In this document: positions 41,122 through 49,806 of the stretch, one piece after another
How the letters are laid out: each line of letters opens with the position of its first letter
How positions within the stretch are numbered: position 1 is the stretch's first letter
Assembly (NCBI RefSeq): GCF_900129125.1
Contig: NZ_FQVJ01000003.1
Coordinates: forward strand, 62,001-126,000
Length of the DNA: 64,000 nucleotides
Source: Acidocella aminolytica 101 = DSM 11237
GTDB lineage: Bacteria > Pseudomonadota > Alphaproteobacteria > Acetobacterales > Acetobacteraceae
Direction: 5' to 3'
Notes under the pieces: model-generated
Told to the model about the DNA's origin: nothing
Seen by the model: the letters and a program-made list of their open reading frames with translations, nothing else
The model's database searches: none
Program-made: the position numbers and the translations under genes

Positions 41122-41855
41122 GCCTTATTCAGATCAAAGATCTCTGGCAGATTTATAATGACCGTGTCGTATTAGAGAATCTGAATCTAAGCATTGTTGA
41201 AAAAAGCTTTGTCTCCATTGTTGGGCCATCAGGTTGTGGCAAGACGACGCTACTGCGTATGTTGATGAGCGAAGTGTTTTGTACACGCGGGAGTATTCTT
41301 TTTGATGGCACAAATCTTCCAAAGGAACCAACGCGCGAACGCGGAGTAGTGTTCCAGCGTTATTCCGTATTCCCGCACCTTTCGGTGCTGGATAACGTGT
41401 TGTTGCCGATAGAGCTAAGAAGCTGTCGTATCCTGGGTAAAATCCTCGGTTCCAGACGCTACAACATGAAAGAAGAAGCTCGGACAATGCTCGATCACGT
41501 TGGGTTGCTGCGCGCGGCTACGCTCTATCCAGCACAGCTCTCCGGCGGTATGCAGCAGCGCCTTGCACTGGCACAGGCGCTTATCGCCAAGCCACGTGTG
41601 CTGTTGTTGGACGAACCCTTCTCTGCACTCGACCCCGGTACACGGGCTGATATTCACGTGCTTACCAACCGTCTCTGGGAAGAGACGAAGATGACAGTGG
41701 TAATGGTTACGCATGACATCTCCGAAGCTTTTCGGCTTGGTACGCGTGTAATCGTTCTTGAGCGTCCTCTGGCGGATGATCCTACCAAGGGTGCTCGTAT
41801 TACCCATGACATTCCAGTGCATCCGCGCACCAAGACCAAGACAGGAGCCATCTGA
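41118..41855 (+). CDS. ABC ATPase for guanidine-operon importer
   Basis: 245 residues: Walker A IVGPSGCGKTTLLRML, Q-loop FQRYSVFPHLSV, signature LSGGMQQRLALAQAL, Walker B VLLLDEPFSALDPG and the switch His in VMVTHDISEAF. This is the SsuB/TauB/NrtD class. The start at 41118 (MSLIQIKDL) was chosen over one 24 bp upstream because it gives the ATGA overlap with the permease. It ends in a TGATG overlap with the first DUF1989 gene, so importer and enzymes form a single coupled unit. Confidence 0.93.
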   Translation: MSLIQIKDLWQIYNDRVVLENLNLSIVEKSFVSIVGPSGCGKTTLLRMLMSEVFCTRGSILFDGTNLPKEPTRERGVVFQRYSVFPHLSVLDNVLLPIELRSCRILGKILGSRRYNMKEEARTMLDHVGLLRAATLYPAQLSGGMQQRLALAQALIAKPRVLLLDEPFSALDPGTRADIHVLTNRLWEETKMTVVMVTHDISEAFRLGTRVIVLERPLADDPTKGARITHDIPVHPRTKTKTGAI

Positions 41856-42637
41856 TGCTCGATCTCGACAAACTTACACCGGCGCAATATCGCGAACGCT
41901 ACGAAGCGCTGCAAGACGCTGCCCGCGTCCGTGCCGCCAGCCTCAGTTCGGAAACAAAATTCGTTAATATAAAATCAGAAGAAGTTTTTTTAGAGGATGC
42001 CATTCCCCCCGGCTGGTATGCAAATCTCCGCCTGCCCCGTGGCACAGGGCTTCGGATCATCAATACTTCTGGTACGCCAGGTGCAGCATTCTTTATATGG
42101 AACAAAGAAGAAGTGTCCGAAAGATTTAACGCCGGTGACACCATGAAGCTTCAATGGACCACAAACCTTACAACTGGCCGCGTATTATTTTCTGATATGG
42201 GGCGCGTGCTGGCCTCGATTGTCGCGGATAGTGGCGCAGGGCATGATGCCATCGTCGGTCCCAACGGACCCGCGCAAACAATGGGACGTAATGGGCGTGA
42301 TAATCTGCGCACCGCCGCCGCTAAATTTGGTCTCTCCAGGCGAGATGTCGCCCCGGCCCTTTCGTTATTTTCTCCTGTTGCCGTTGATAGTAATGGCGTT
42401 ATGCGTTGGCGTGGCAACCCGCAAGCAGGCGCAATGGTTGATTTGCGTGCGGAGATGGATCTACTGATTGTACTCTCTAACACCCCGCACGCACTCAGCC
42501 CTACGCAAGAGGCCACCGGCCACATCTCCTACATTGCTTGGCAGATGCCGGAAGCGGATTCTCAGGACCTTTGCCGTCATTTCACTGAGGAAGCCGCCCG
42601 CGGTTTTATCAACAACGACGGGTATTTTGCCAAATGA
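41855..42637 (+). CDS. DUF1989 protein, carboxyguanidine deiminase subunit type (UAAP1)
   Basis: 260 residues of the urea-amidolyase-associated DUF1989 family. In guanidine operons two such proteins form carboxyguanidine deiminase (CgdAB), which turns carboxyguanidine into allophanate and ammonia. Family landmarks: PPGWYANLRLPRGTGLRI, WTTNLTTGRVLFSDMGRVLA and LSRRDVAPALSLFSPVAVD. The metal motif DTCGxHD seen in the partner reads D125-S-G-A-G-H-D here: the His remains and the Cys is gone. It may therefore be the non-catalytic or differently liganded subunit. Overlaps at both ends are 1 and 4 bp. Confidence 0.87.
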   Translation: MLDLDKLTPAQYRERYEALQDAARVRAASLSSETKFVNIKSEEVFLEDAIPPGWYANLRLPRGTGLRIINTSGTPGAAFFIWNKEEVSERFNAGDTMKLQWTTNLTTGRVLFSDMGRVLASIVADSGAGHDAIVGPNGPAQTMGRNGRDNLRTAAAKFGLSRRDVAPALSLFSPVAVDSNGVMRWRGNPQAGAMVDLRAEMDLLIVLSNTPHALSPTQEATGHISYIAWQMPEADSQDLCRHFTEEAARGFINNDGYFAK

Positions 42638-43248
42638 CTATTATATCAGATACGAATGTTCCTGCCCGCGCTCCCTATTCTGTCGTGCTGAAAAAGGGGC
42701 AGACCATTCGCATCATAGACCTCAAAAGCCAACAGGCCGTGGATGCACTGTTCTATAACGCGCATGACTCGACAGAACGCTACTCCGCCCAGGACACGCT
42801 GGCCTTCCAGGCCGGACAAGGTGGACGTTATGACCTTAGCACCGGGTCCGTCCTACTCTCTAATGAGGGTCGGGCTATGTTGAAAATCGTTTCAGATACA
42901 TGTGGTTTCCACGACACCTGCGCGGGCGCCTGCTCCTGTGAAAGCAATACCGTGCGCTTCGGTCATGAAACACGCTTCATGCACTCTTGCCGAGAAAATT
43001 TTATTACGGAACTATCAAAATATGGCATGAGTAAGCGTGACCTTGTTTCCAACGTTAATTTTTTCATGAACGTCCCTATCCGTCCCAATGGTGAACTAAC
43101 GGTGGATGACGGGATTTCCGAACCGGGAGGCTATGTGGAACTGCAGGCGGAGATGGATGTACTCGTGCTGATTTCAAATTGTCCGCAGGTGAACAATCCA
43201 TGTAATGGCTTCACCCCTACGCCTATTCAAATCATCATCAGTGAATAA
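42634..43248 (+). CDS. DUF1989 protein, carboxyguanidine deiminase subunit type (UAAP2)
   Basis: 204 residues, second DUF1989 member. It contains the putative zinc site DTCGFHDTCAGACSC (C90, H93, C96 and following cysteines) and the conserved LSKYGMSKRDLVSNVNFFMN block. With the preceding protein it should deaminate the product of the carboxylase; the assignment rests on operon context and family knowledge. It was long annotated as urea-carboxylase-associated protein 2. The start overlaps the upstream stop by ATGA and the carboxylase start follows 8 bp after its stop. Confidence 0.88.
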   Translation: MTIISDTNVPARAPYSVVLKKGQTIRIIDLKSQQAVDALFYNAHDSTERYSAQDTLAFQAGQGGRYDLSTGSVLLSNEGRAMLKIVSDTCGFHDTCAGACSCESNTVRFGHETRFMHSCRENFITELSKYGMSKRDLVSNVNFFMNVPIRPNGELTVDDGISEPGGYVELQAEMDVLVLISNCPQVNNPCNGFTPTPIQIIISE

Positions 43249-43255
43249 GGTCGTC

Positions 43256-46200
43256 ATGTTCAGTAAAGTTCTCATCGCCAATCGTGGCGAGATTCTGGAT
43301 CGTGTCTGCCGTACATTGCGGGATATGGGCATAGGTTCCGTTGCCGTATATTCAGACGCCGACCGCTTCTCACCCGCTGTTTTGTCCGCAGACGAGGCTG
43401 TGCATATCGGCTCTTCTCCAGCAGCGCAGAGCTATCTGAACATTGATGCCATTATAAAAGCCTGTCGAGAGACTGGCGCCGTCGCCGTGCATCCGGGTTA
43501 TGGATTCTTGTCCGAACGCGTTGAGTTTGCGGAGCGCTTGGCGGCTGCCGGAGTTAAATTTATTGGCCCTCGTCATGAACATTTGCAAGGATTTGGACTG
43601 AAGCATACAGCCCGTGCCCTAGCGCAGAAAGCCGGCGTTCCCATGCTTCCTGGCACAGGTGTGCTCTCTACTCGCGAGGAAGCCCTGGAGCAGGCTCACC
43701 GTATCACCTATCCCGTTATGCTTAAAAGTAGTGCGGGTGGTGGCGGCATTGGCATGGTGCTCTGCTATAGCGACGTAGAGTTGGCTGACAAGTATGATAG
43801 TATCGCACGCCTGGCGGCCAATAATTTTGGAAATGCTTCTCTATTTCTTGAAAAATATGTTCCTCTTGCCCGTCATGTGGAGGTTCAAATCTTTGGCGAT
43901 GGCCAAGGCAATGTTGTTGCCCTTGGCGCACGAGACTGTTCTCTCCAGCGCCGCAATCAGAAAGTGGTCGAGGAAACCCCCGCCCCTAACCTGCCTGATA
44001 CCACGCTGGAGGCAATGCAAAATGCTGCCATCGCACTCGCGTCTTCGGTAAATTATGAATCTGCAGGTACGGTCGAGTTCATTTACGACGCAGAAGCGCA
44101 GAAATTCTATTTCCTGGAGGTGAATACTCGCCTGCAGGTTGAACATGGCGTAACCGAGGAAGTTTACGGTGTCGATCTTGTAAGATGGATGATTGAACAA
44201 GCGGCCGGCAGCTTTATCCTTCCTGCACAAAGCGCGCTTCAGCCGCAAGGCGCGGCCGTTGAGGTGCGAATTTATGCGGAAAATCCAGGAAATCACTTCG
44301 CACCATCCAGTGGTACCCTCACAGCTTTCAAGCCGGGGCCTGGTCTGCGCGTGGATACATGGGTGGAGACTGGCACGGAAATATCCGCTTTTTATGATCC
44401 GATGCTGGCGAAATTCATTGCCCGTGGCGCTTCTCGCAGCGAGGCGATTTGCAATTTACAAGCAAGTCTGAACCAAAGCCAAATTTTTGGAATTGAGACC
44501 AACCTCGATTATCTGAAGAAAATTCTGGCGCTGCCTGAATTCGTTGCGGGCGAGATGACGACCCGCAGCCTAGAAAACTTTACATTCATCCCTTTAGTGG
44601 CGGAAGTGCTAGACCCTGGTGCGCAATCAAGTTTGCAGAGCCTGCCAGGGCGTTTAGGGTACTGGGAGGTCGGCATTCCGCCAAGCGGGCCGATGGACGA
44701 CCTCCATCATACCCATGCCAATGCCTTGCTGGATAATGCAAATGATGCGGCGGTCTTGGAACTCACGCACATGGGACCCACCTTACGCTTTTTAGCAGAT
44801 ACGCTCATCGCCCTTTCCGGTGCTCATATGCCAGCCTTGCTGGATGACATCTCCATTCCTTACCACCAACCGGTGGCGGTAAAAGCCGGGCAAGTGTTGG
44901 AGCTCGGTATGATAGAAGGACCCGGTCAGCGAACCTATCTTGCCATCTCGGGCGGATTTCGCGCTCCAGAATATCTTGGAAGTACCGCCACCTTCGCGCT
45001 GGGCGGTTTTGGAGGTGCCACCGGTGGCGCCTTGCGTGTGGGTGATACACTGCGCTTTAACCCGCCTGTCCGGGTGCCTGATACTTTGCCCGCCCCGCCG
45101 CCTACCATTACCCACGATTGGGAACTCGCTGTTCTCTACGGCCCTCACGGCGCACCCGACTTTTTCACGGACGAAGATATTGCCACGTTATTTGGCTCCA
45201 TTTACGAGGTTCACCACAACTCCGCCCGTACGGGTATCCGTTTGATCGGCCCCAAACCTAAATGGGCGCGGCTGGATGGAGGGGAAGCTGGTCTTCACCC
45301 TTCCAACATTCACGATAACGCCTATGCTGTTGGCGCCATAGATTTTACCGGCGATATGCCTATTTTACTAGGTCCAGACGGCCCGTCATTAGGTGGCTTT
45401 GTTTGTCCCGCTGTTGTGACAAAGACTGACCTTTGGAAACTCGGTCAGTTGAAGCCAGGCGACAAGATCCGTTTTGTCCGCGCCAACTCAGCTCCCGCCA
45501 TCGTTTCAAACTATAAGGATGTTGTCGTCCGCCGCGCTGGCGATGAAGACTTGCTTGTCGAATTCGGCGATATGAAGCTGGATTTTGAACTTCGCTTGCG
45601 TGCCCAAGCTCTCCGTGATGCGTTGGAAGCCGCTCAGCTAAGAGGTGTTGTAGACCTAACCCCAGGTATCCGCACCCTGCAGGTGCACTTTGACTCAGTT
45701 CAGACAAACTCAGCTAAGATGATTGAGGCGATCGAGGAGATCGTCACTTGCCTACCAGCACCCGAGGACATGGTTGTAAAAGCGCGTACGATCTATTTGC
45801 CGCTGTCCTGGAATGATAGTCAGATTCGTCTTGCGATGCGGAAATATCAAGAAACGACGCGCCCAAACGCGCCTTGGTGCCCGGACAATATTGAATTTAT
45901 TCGTCGTATAAATGGGCTGAAGAGCACTGACGATGTGAAGCGCATTGTCTTCGACGCCTCTTATGTCGTTCTCGGGCTAGGGGACGTTTACCTTGGCGCC
46001 CCTGTTGCCACACCTTATGATCCACGCCATCGCCTTGTAACCACTAAATACAATCCCGCCCGGCCTTGGACGCCTCAAAATGCCGTTGGCATTGGCGGGG
46101 CATATATGTGCGTCTATGGCATGGAAGGTCCCGGCGGCTATCAGCTTTTCGGCCGTACCATTCAGGTCTGGAACACGCACAGGCAGCCTGTTCCCTTTGA

Positions 46201-46735
46201 GTCAGGAAAACCATGGCTATTACGGCATTTCGACCGCATCCGTTTCACTGAAGTCTCCGAACAGGAACTTCTGGAAGCCCGCGAAGCCTTTCCCCACGGG
46301 AAATACCCTCTTCATATTGAGGAAAGCAGCTTTTCGTTACGTGACTATCATGCATTCTGCACTGAGAATGCCGCGGGTATTAACGCTTTTCAAACGACTC
46401 AGCGTGCGGCATTTGCCGCCGAACGTGAGGACTGGGCCGCCAAAGGGTTGAACACCTTTGAAGAACTTTACACTGCCCCAGCCGCAAAGGAAACGCCCCT
46501 GCCCTCCGGCAGCCGCGCCATAGCCGCCCCTGTGCCGGGAAGTATTTGGCAAATTCTCACTGAGCCTGGCAGCTTGGTACAGCGTGGGGATGTGGTGATG
46601 ATTTTGGAATCGATGAAGATGGAAGTACGTGTTCAGGCCACCGTTTCTGGCCGTATCACCACCCTTGCCGCCGCACCCGGTCAGAGCGTTCGTGCCGGCC
46701 AACGTCTGGGCGTCATCACCATGGAGATGAATTGA
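43256..46735 (+). CDS. Biotin-dependent guanidine (urea-type) carboxylase
   Basis: 1159 residues in the urea-carboxylase layout. Biotin carboxylase, about 1-450: VLIANRGEI, the Gly-rich LKSSAGGGGIGM and FLEVNTRLQVEHGVTEEV. KipA/AHS2-like half, about 480-770: GYWEVGIPPSGPMDD. KipI/AHS1-like half, about 790-1000. Biotinyl domain with ESMKMEV, biotin Lys near 1121. ATP, bicarbonate and substrate give the N-carboxylated product. Enzymes behind guanidine-I riboswitches with two DUF1989 partners prefer guanidine to urea; here this is inferred from context. The ATG at 43256 was preferred to 43205, which lies inside the previous gene. It shares one base with atzF. Confidence 0.92.
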   Translation: MFSKVLIANRGEILDRVCRTLRDMGIGSVAVYSDADRFSPAVLSADEAVHIGSSPAAQSYLNIDAIIKACRETGAVAVHPGYGFLSERVEFAERLAAAGVKFIGPRHEHLQGFGLKHTARALAQKAGVPMLPGTGVLSTREEALEQAHRITYPVMLKSSAGGGGIGMVLCYSDVELADKYDSIARLAANNFGNASLFLEKYVPLARHVEVQIFGDGQGNVVALGARDCSLQRRNQKVVEETPAPNLPDTTLEAMQNAAIALASSVNYESAGTVEFIYDAEAQKFYFLEVNTRLQVEHGVTEEVYGVDLVRWMIEQAAGSFILPAQSALQPQGAAVEVRIYAENPGNHFAPSSGTLTAFKPGPGLRVDTWVETGTEISAFYDPMLAKFIARGASRSEAICNLQASLNQSQIFGIETNLDYLKKILALPEFVAGEMTTRSLENFTFIPLVAEVLDPGAQSSLQSLPGRLGYWEVGIPPSGPMDDLHHTHANALLDNANDAAVLELTHMGPTLRFLADTLIALSGAHMPALLDDISIPYHQPVAVKAGQVLELGMIEGPGQRTYLAISGGFRAPEYLGSTATFALGGFGGATGGALRVGDTLRFNPPVRVPDTLPAPPPTITHDWELAVLYGPHGAPDFFTDEDIATLFGSIYEVHHNSARTGIRLIGPKPKWARLDGGEAGLHPSNIHDNAYAVGAIDFTGDMPILLGPDGPSLGGFVCPAVVTKTDLWKLGQLKPGDKIRFVRANSAPAIVSNYKDVVVRRAGDEDLLVEFGDMKLDFELRLRAQALRDALEAAQLRGVVDLTPGIRTLQVHFDSVQTNSAKMIEAIEEIVTCLPAPEDMVVKARTIYLPLSWNDSQIRLAMRKYQETTRPNAPWCPDNIEFIRRINGLKSTDDVKRIVFDASYVVLGLGDVYLGAPVATPYDPRHRLVTTKYNPARPWTPQNAVGIGGAYMCVYGMEGPGGYQLFGRTIQVWNTHRQPVPFESGKPWLLRHFDRIRFTEVSEQELLEAREAFPHGKYPLHIEESSFSLRDYHAFCTENAAGINAFQTTQRAAFAAEREDWAAKGLNTFEELYTAPAAKETPLPSGSRAIAAPVPGSIWQILTEPGSLVQRGDVVMILESMKMEVRVQATVSGRITTLAAAPGQSVRAGQRLGVITMEMN

Positions 46736-48510
46736 TGATTCCTGAACAGTTGGAATTCTCCGCAATACACGCAGCCTATGCTGATCACACACTGACCCCC
46801 ACTGAACTTGTCAAGATGTTATTGGCGCGCATTGCAGCTTATCATGACAAGGCCGTCTTTATTTCTCTCGTGCCTGAGGAGTGTCTCTTAGCCGAAGCAG
46901 CTAGCCTTGAAGCGGAGGGTCCCTCCGGCAAGCCGCTCTACGGCATCCCTTATGTAGTGAAGGATAATATTGACGTAGCCGGCCTTCCCACCACTGCTGC
47001 CTGCCCAGCTTTTGCCTATATAGCCGAGAAGGATGCCACCACCGTCGCCCGCCTGCGCGCGGCTGGAGCGCTATTGCTAGGCAAGGCCAATCTGGACCAG
47101 TTTGCCACCGGGCTTAATGGAACGCGCTCACCTTATGGCGCGCCGCGTTCGGTGTTCAACTTGGCTTATGTTTCTGGCGGCTCATCCTCTGGGTCCGCTG
47201 TTTCGGTAGGCGCTGGTCTTGCTGCTTTCTCGCTAGGTACAGACACGGCAGGTTCTGGTAGGGTTCCGGCTGCGTTCAACAATCTCATTGGGCTAAAGCC
47301 TTCTATTGGCCGGCTCTCCGCTGCCGGGGTTGTTCCCGCGTGCAAAAGTCTCGATTGTATCTCAATTTTCGCCAACTGTGCGGCGGATTCTATGACTGTA
47401 CTCAACGTTGCGGAAGGTTACGATCCAGCGGATGCCTATTCCCGTTCGCCATCCAACCATCCCTTACCAAACACACCTTGCCTTGGCGTGCTGGGCGCGA
47501 AGGATAAGGATTTTGCCGGGGACCGCGAAGCTGCAGCGCTCTATGAAACAGCTCTTATCCAAGCCCAGTCTCTAGGATGGGAGTTGGTGGAGATTGATTA
47601 CACCCCGTTTCTGGACATCGCGGCGCTGCTTTATGGCGGTGCCTTTGTTGCTGAACGCACAGCCGCCACCCGAGCCTTCATGCAGAAACACCCGGACGAT
47701 ATACATCCTGTGGTCCGTGCCATCATTGAAGGCGGACATAAATTCTCCGCGGCTGATGCATTTGACGATATTTACAAGGTTCAGGCCCTACGCCAGCGTA
47801 CCAGGGCCGAATTTGCCAAATGTGATGTACTCCTGTTACCTACGGCCCCTACCATTTTCACAGTAGAGGAGATGCTCGCCGAGCCGGTGAGACATAACTC
47901 CACACTCGGTATCTACACCAACTTCGTGAATCTTCTGGACATGATAGCCATAGCGCTGCCTGCCGGGTTCCGGTCAGATGGGTTGCCTTTTGGTGTCAGT
48001 TTCGTCGGTCCGGCATTTTCAGAGGCCGCGCTCTCTGGTTACGCCGACAAACTGCACAAAGCTTTAGGTGCAGGGGCAGGTTTTACTCACGCTCTGCCGC
48101 AAAGCAGTTACGAGGCCCCTGTAGACGGCGTCACCATTGTCGTCGCAGGCGCGCATCTATCTGGTATGGCCCTGAACTACGAACTGATAAGTCTGGGGGC
48201 ACGCCTCGTCCGCCAGGCTGTCACGGCGCACGACTACAAGCTTTACGCCCTAGCCACTACTCCACTTAAGCCGGGACTTGCCCAAACTCCCGGCTTCTCT
48301 GGTGCCGGGATCGCCGTGGAAGTCTGGAGCCTGAGTCCGGAAGCATTTGGCCGCTTCGTTGCCGCCCTGCCAGCCCCTATGGGAATCGGGCGGGTTACAT
48401 TGGACGATGGTTCAGTACATCCGGGCTTTCTATGCGAAGCCTATGCCTTGGAAGGAGCCGAAGACATCACCTCTTATGGCGGATGGCGGGCATATCTAAC
48501 GGAGCGTTGA
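46735..48510 (+). CDS. atzF: Allophanate hydrolase
   Basis: Splits allophanate into CO2 and two ammonia, the last step of the guanidine route. 591 residues. The amidase-signature domain has the Ser-cisSer-Lys triad: K76 in YVVKDNIDVAG, the SGGSSSGSA loop near 150 and the nucleophile S174 in TDTAGSGRVPA. A C-terminal domain (about 465-591) of the AtzF type follows and may support catalysis or dimerisation. The ATG at 46735 overlaps the carboxylase stop by one base. It is the end of the operon, converging on the SDR gene 23 bp away. Confidence 0.94.
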   Translation: MIPEQLEFSAIHAAYADHTLTPTELVKMLLARIAAYHDKAVFISLVPEECLLAEAASLEAEGPSGKPLYGIPYVVKDNIDVAGLPTTAACPAFAYIAEKDATTVARLRAAGALLLGKANLDQFATGLNGTRSPYGAPRSVFNLAYVSGGSSSGSAVSVGAGLAAFSLGTDTAGSGRVPAAFNNLIGLKPSIGRLSAAGVVPACKSLDCISIFANCAADSMTVLNVAEGYDPADAYSRSPSNHPLPNTPCLGVLGAKDKDFAGDREAAALYETALIQAQSLGWELVEIDYTPFLDIAALLYGGAFVAERTAATRAFMQKHPDDIHPVVRAIIEGGHKFSAADAFDDIYKVQALRQRTRAEFAKCDVLLLPTAPTIFTVEEMLAEPVRHNSTLGIYTNFVNLLDMIAIALPAGFRSDGLPFGVSFVGPAFSEAALSGYADKLHKALGAGAGFTHALPQSSYEAPVDGVTIVVAGAHLSGMALNYELISLGARLVRQAVTAHDYKLYALATTPLKPGLAQTPGFSGAGIAVEVWSLSPEAFGRFVAALPAPMGIGRVTLDDGSVHPGFLCEAYALEGAEDITSYGGWRAYLTER

Positions 48511-48532
48511 AGGACCGTTAAAGCATGTCGCG

Positions 48533-49264
48533 TCACACGGCCGAGTTGCCGCCATCTACAGGCAGCATGGCACCGGTGATAAAACTTGCGTCATCAGATG
48601 CCAGAAAAGCAATCGCTGCCGCCACGTCCCGTGGTTGGCCAAGGCGTCCAAGGGGAATAGCCTCCGCCATTTCAAGTAGCCGGGCTTCACTGGCAGCCTC
48701 GTGGCGGAGCATGGCTGTATCCGTATCTCCAGGGCATACGGCGTTTACGCGGATCCCCTGACGCGCATGATCGGCCGCCATGCTGCGCGTGAGCTGGATA
48801 ATTGCGCCCTTGCTGGTGCCGTAGGCCACGGCCTGCGTTGCGGCAACCAGGCCCCAATCGGAGGCGACATTGACAATGGTTCCGCCTCCTTGCCGGGCCA
48901 TAACGACCACCGCAGCACGGGAGAGACGGAAGACGGCTGTCACATTCACGGCCAAGGTCAAGTCCCATTGTTCATCGCTACAGGCTTGGGAATCGCCCTG
49001 GAATAATATACCGGCATTATTCACCAAAACATCCAACCGGCCATGCGTCTGCTCGGCCCAATCAATCAGCTTGGCAGGGGCGTCCTTATCAGTAACGTCT
49101 GTCGGCAAAAACTTTGCGCCAAGATCATACGCCAATGCCTCACCGGCTTCCGCGTTACGCCCGGTGAGTAAAAGTTTTGCACCGCGTTCAGCAAAGAGGC
49201 GGGCAGTCGCCATACCTATTCCTGCAGTAGCACCAGTGATGAGCGTCACTTTTCCAGTCAGCAT
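48533..49264 (-). CDS. SDR-family oxidoreductase
   Basis: 243 residues of the classical short-chain dehydrogenase type: cofactor loop TGATAGIGMATA, NNAG motif LDVLVNNAGIL, Ser in VASDWG and YxxxK in AVAYGTSKGAI. Arg/Asn after the second strand (LLLTGRNAEAG) points to NADP(H) or mixed use. It ends with the usual VDGG. It lies on the same strand as the sugar operon, 97 bp behind fucU, and may be its last gene; then a sugar or sugar-lactone dehydrogenase role is plausible. No direct evidence of substrate. Confidence 0.9.
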   Translation of the reverse strand: MLTGKVTLITGATAGIGMATARLFAERGAKLLLTGRNAEAGEALAYDLGAKFLPTDVTDKDAPAKLIDWAEQTHGRLDVLVNNAGILFQGDSQACSDEQWDLTLAVNVTAVFRLSRAAVVVMARQGGGTIVNVASDWGLVAATQAVAYGTSKGAIIQLTRSMAADHARQGIRVNAVCPGDTDTAMLRHEAASEARLLEMAEAIPLGRLGQPRDVAAAIAFLASDDASFITGAMLPVDGGNSAV

Positions 49265-49361
49265 CTTCTTTCCTTATTCCCAAAGCTAGAAATCACCCAT
49301 CCCAGGCTCGAAGCACAATGTCTGCCGCCAATCTGTACTAAGGAAACGGTAAATGCCAACT

Positions 49362-49793
49362 TTAAAGTCGAATAACGCCTTTGGTTGCAATGACATTGGC
49401 ATATAGCCGCCGGTCGCCAGTTTGTACGATGCAAAAACTGTCGCGCGCCATTCTATAAAAGTCATGCCGGTCCGCTGTACCTATGCGCTCTGGCTCCACG
49501 CCCGCATCTTGCGCAATACGCCGCACCTCCGCGACTGCGGGCGGTACAGATTCCGGGTCCCCGACAACTTGCATTGTTAAAAGAGGCACAGGAATAAAAT
49601 CGTCCACCGGGAGAACGCTGAGTACAGCCTGGAAAACAGCTCCAATTTCAAGCCCCGGCAAATTGATAAGCTGCCGTGCACAGCTCGCGCCGGGAAAGTT
49701 CGCGTCGACAATGGTGATGGTGTCCCCGTGACCCATGGCGCGCAATGCGTACAGCAGGTCGGCGGTGAGTAGTGGGTCAATGCCGTGCAACAT
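49362..49793 (-). CDS. fucU: RbsD/FucU family sugar mutarotase
   Basis: 143 residues. The C-terminal IVQTGDRRLYANVIATKGVI is the FucU signature, and the N-terminal H-D pair is present in LHGIDPLLTADLLYALRAMG and HGDTITIVDANFP. The enzyme interconverts anomers (alpha/beta, or pyranose/furanose) of an imported sugar. FucU proteins act on fucose and other pyranoses; RbsD on ribose. It supports a six- or five-carbon sugar as the operon's substrate. Thirteen bases separate it from the kinase gene. Confidence 0.9.
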   Translation of the reverse strand: MLHGIDPLLTADLLYALRAMGHGDTITIVDANFPGASCARQLINLPGLEIGAVFQAVLSVLPVDDFIPVPLLTMQVVGDPESVPPAVAEVRRIAQDAGVEPERIGTADRHDFYRMARDSFCIVQTGDRRLYANVIATKGVIRL

Positions 49794-49806
49794 GCCGGGG
49801 GCTCCT

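Noticed and set aside
43205-43255. Upstream start for the carboxylase
   Set aside because: It would lie within the end of the second DUF1989 gene and add residues unlike any biotin carboxylase; MFSKVLIANRGEI is the normal beginning.
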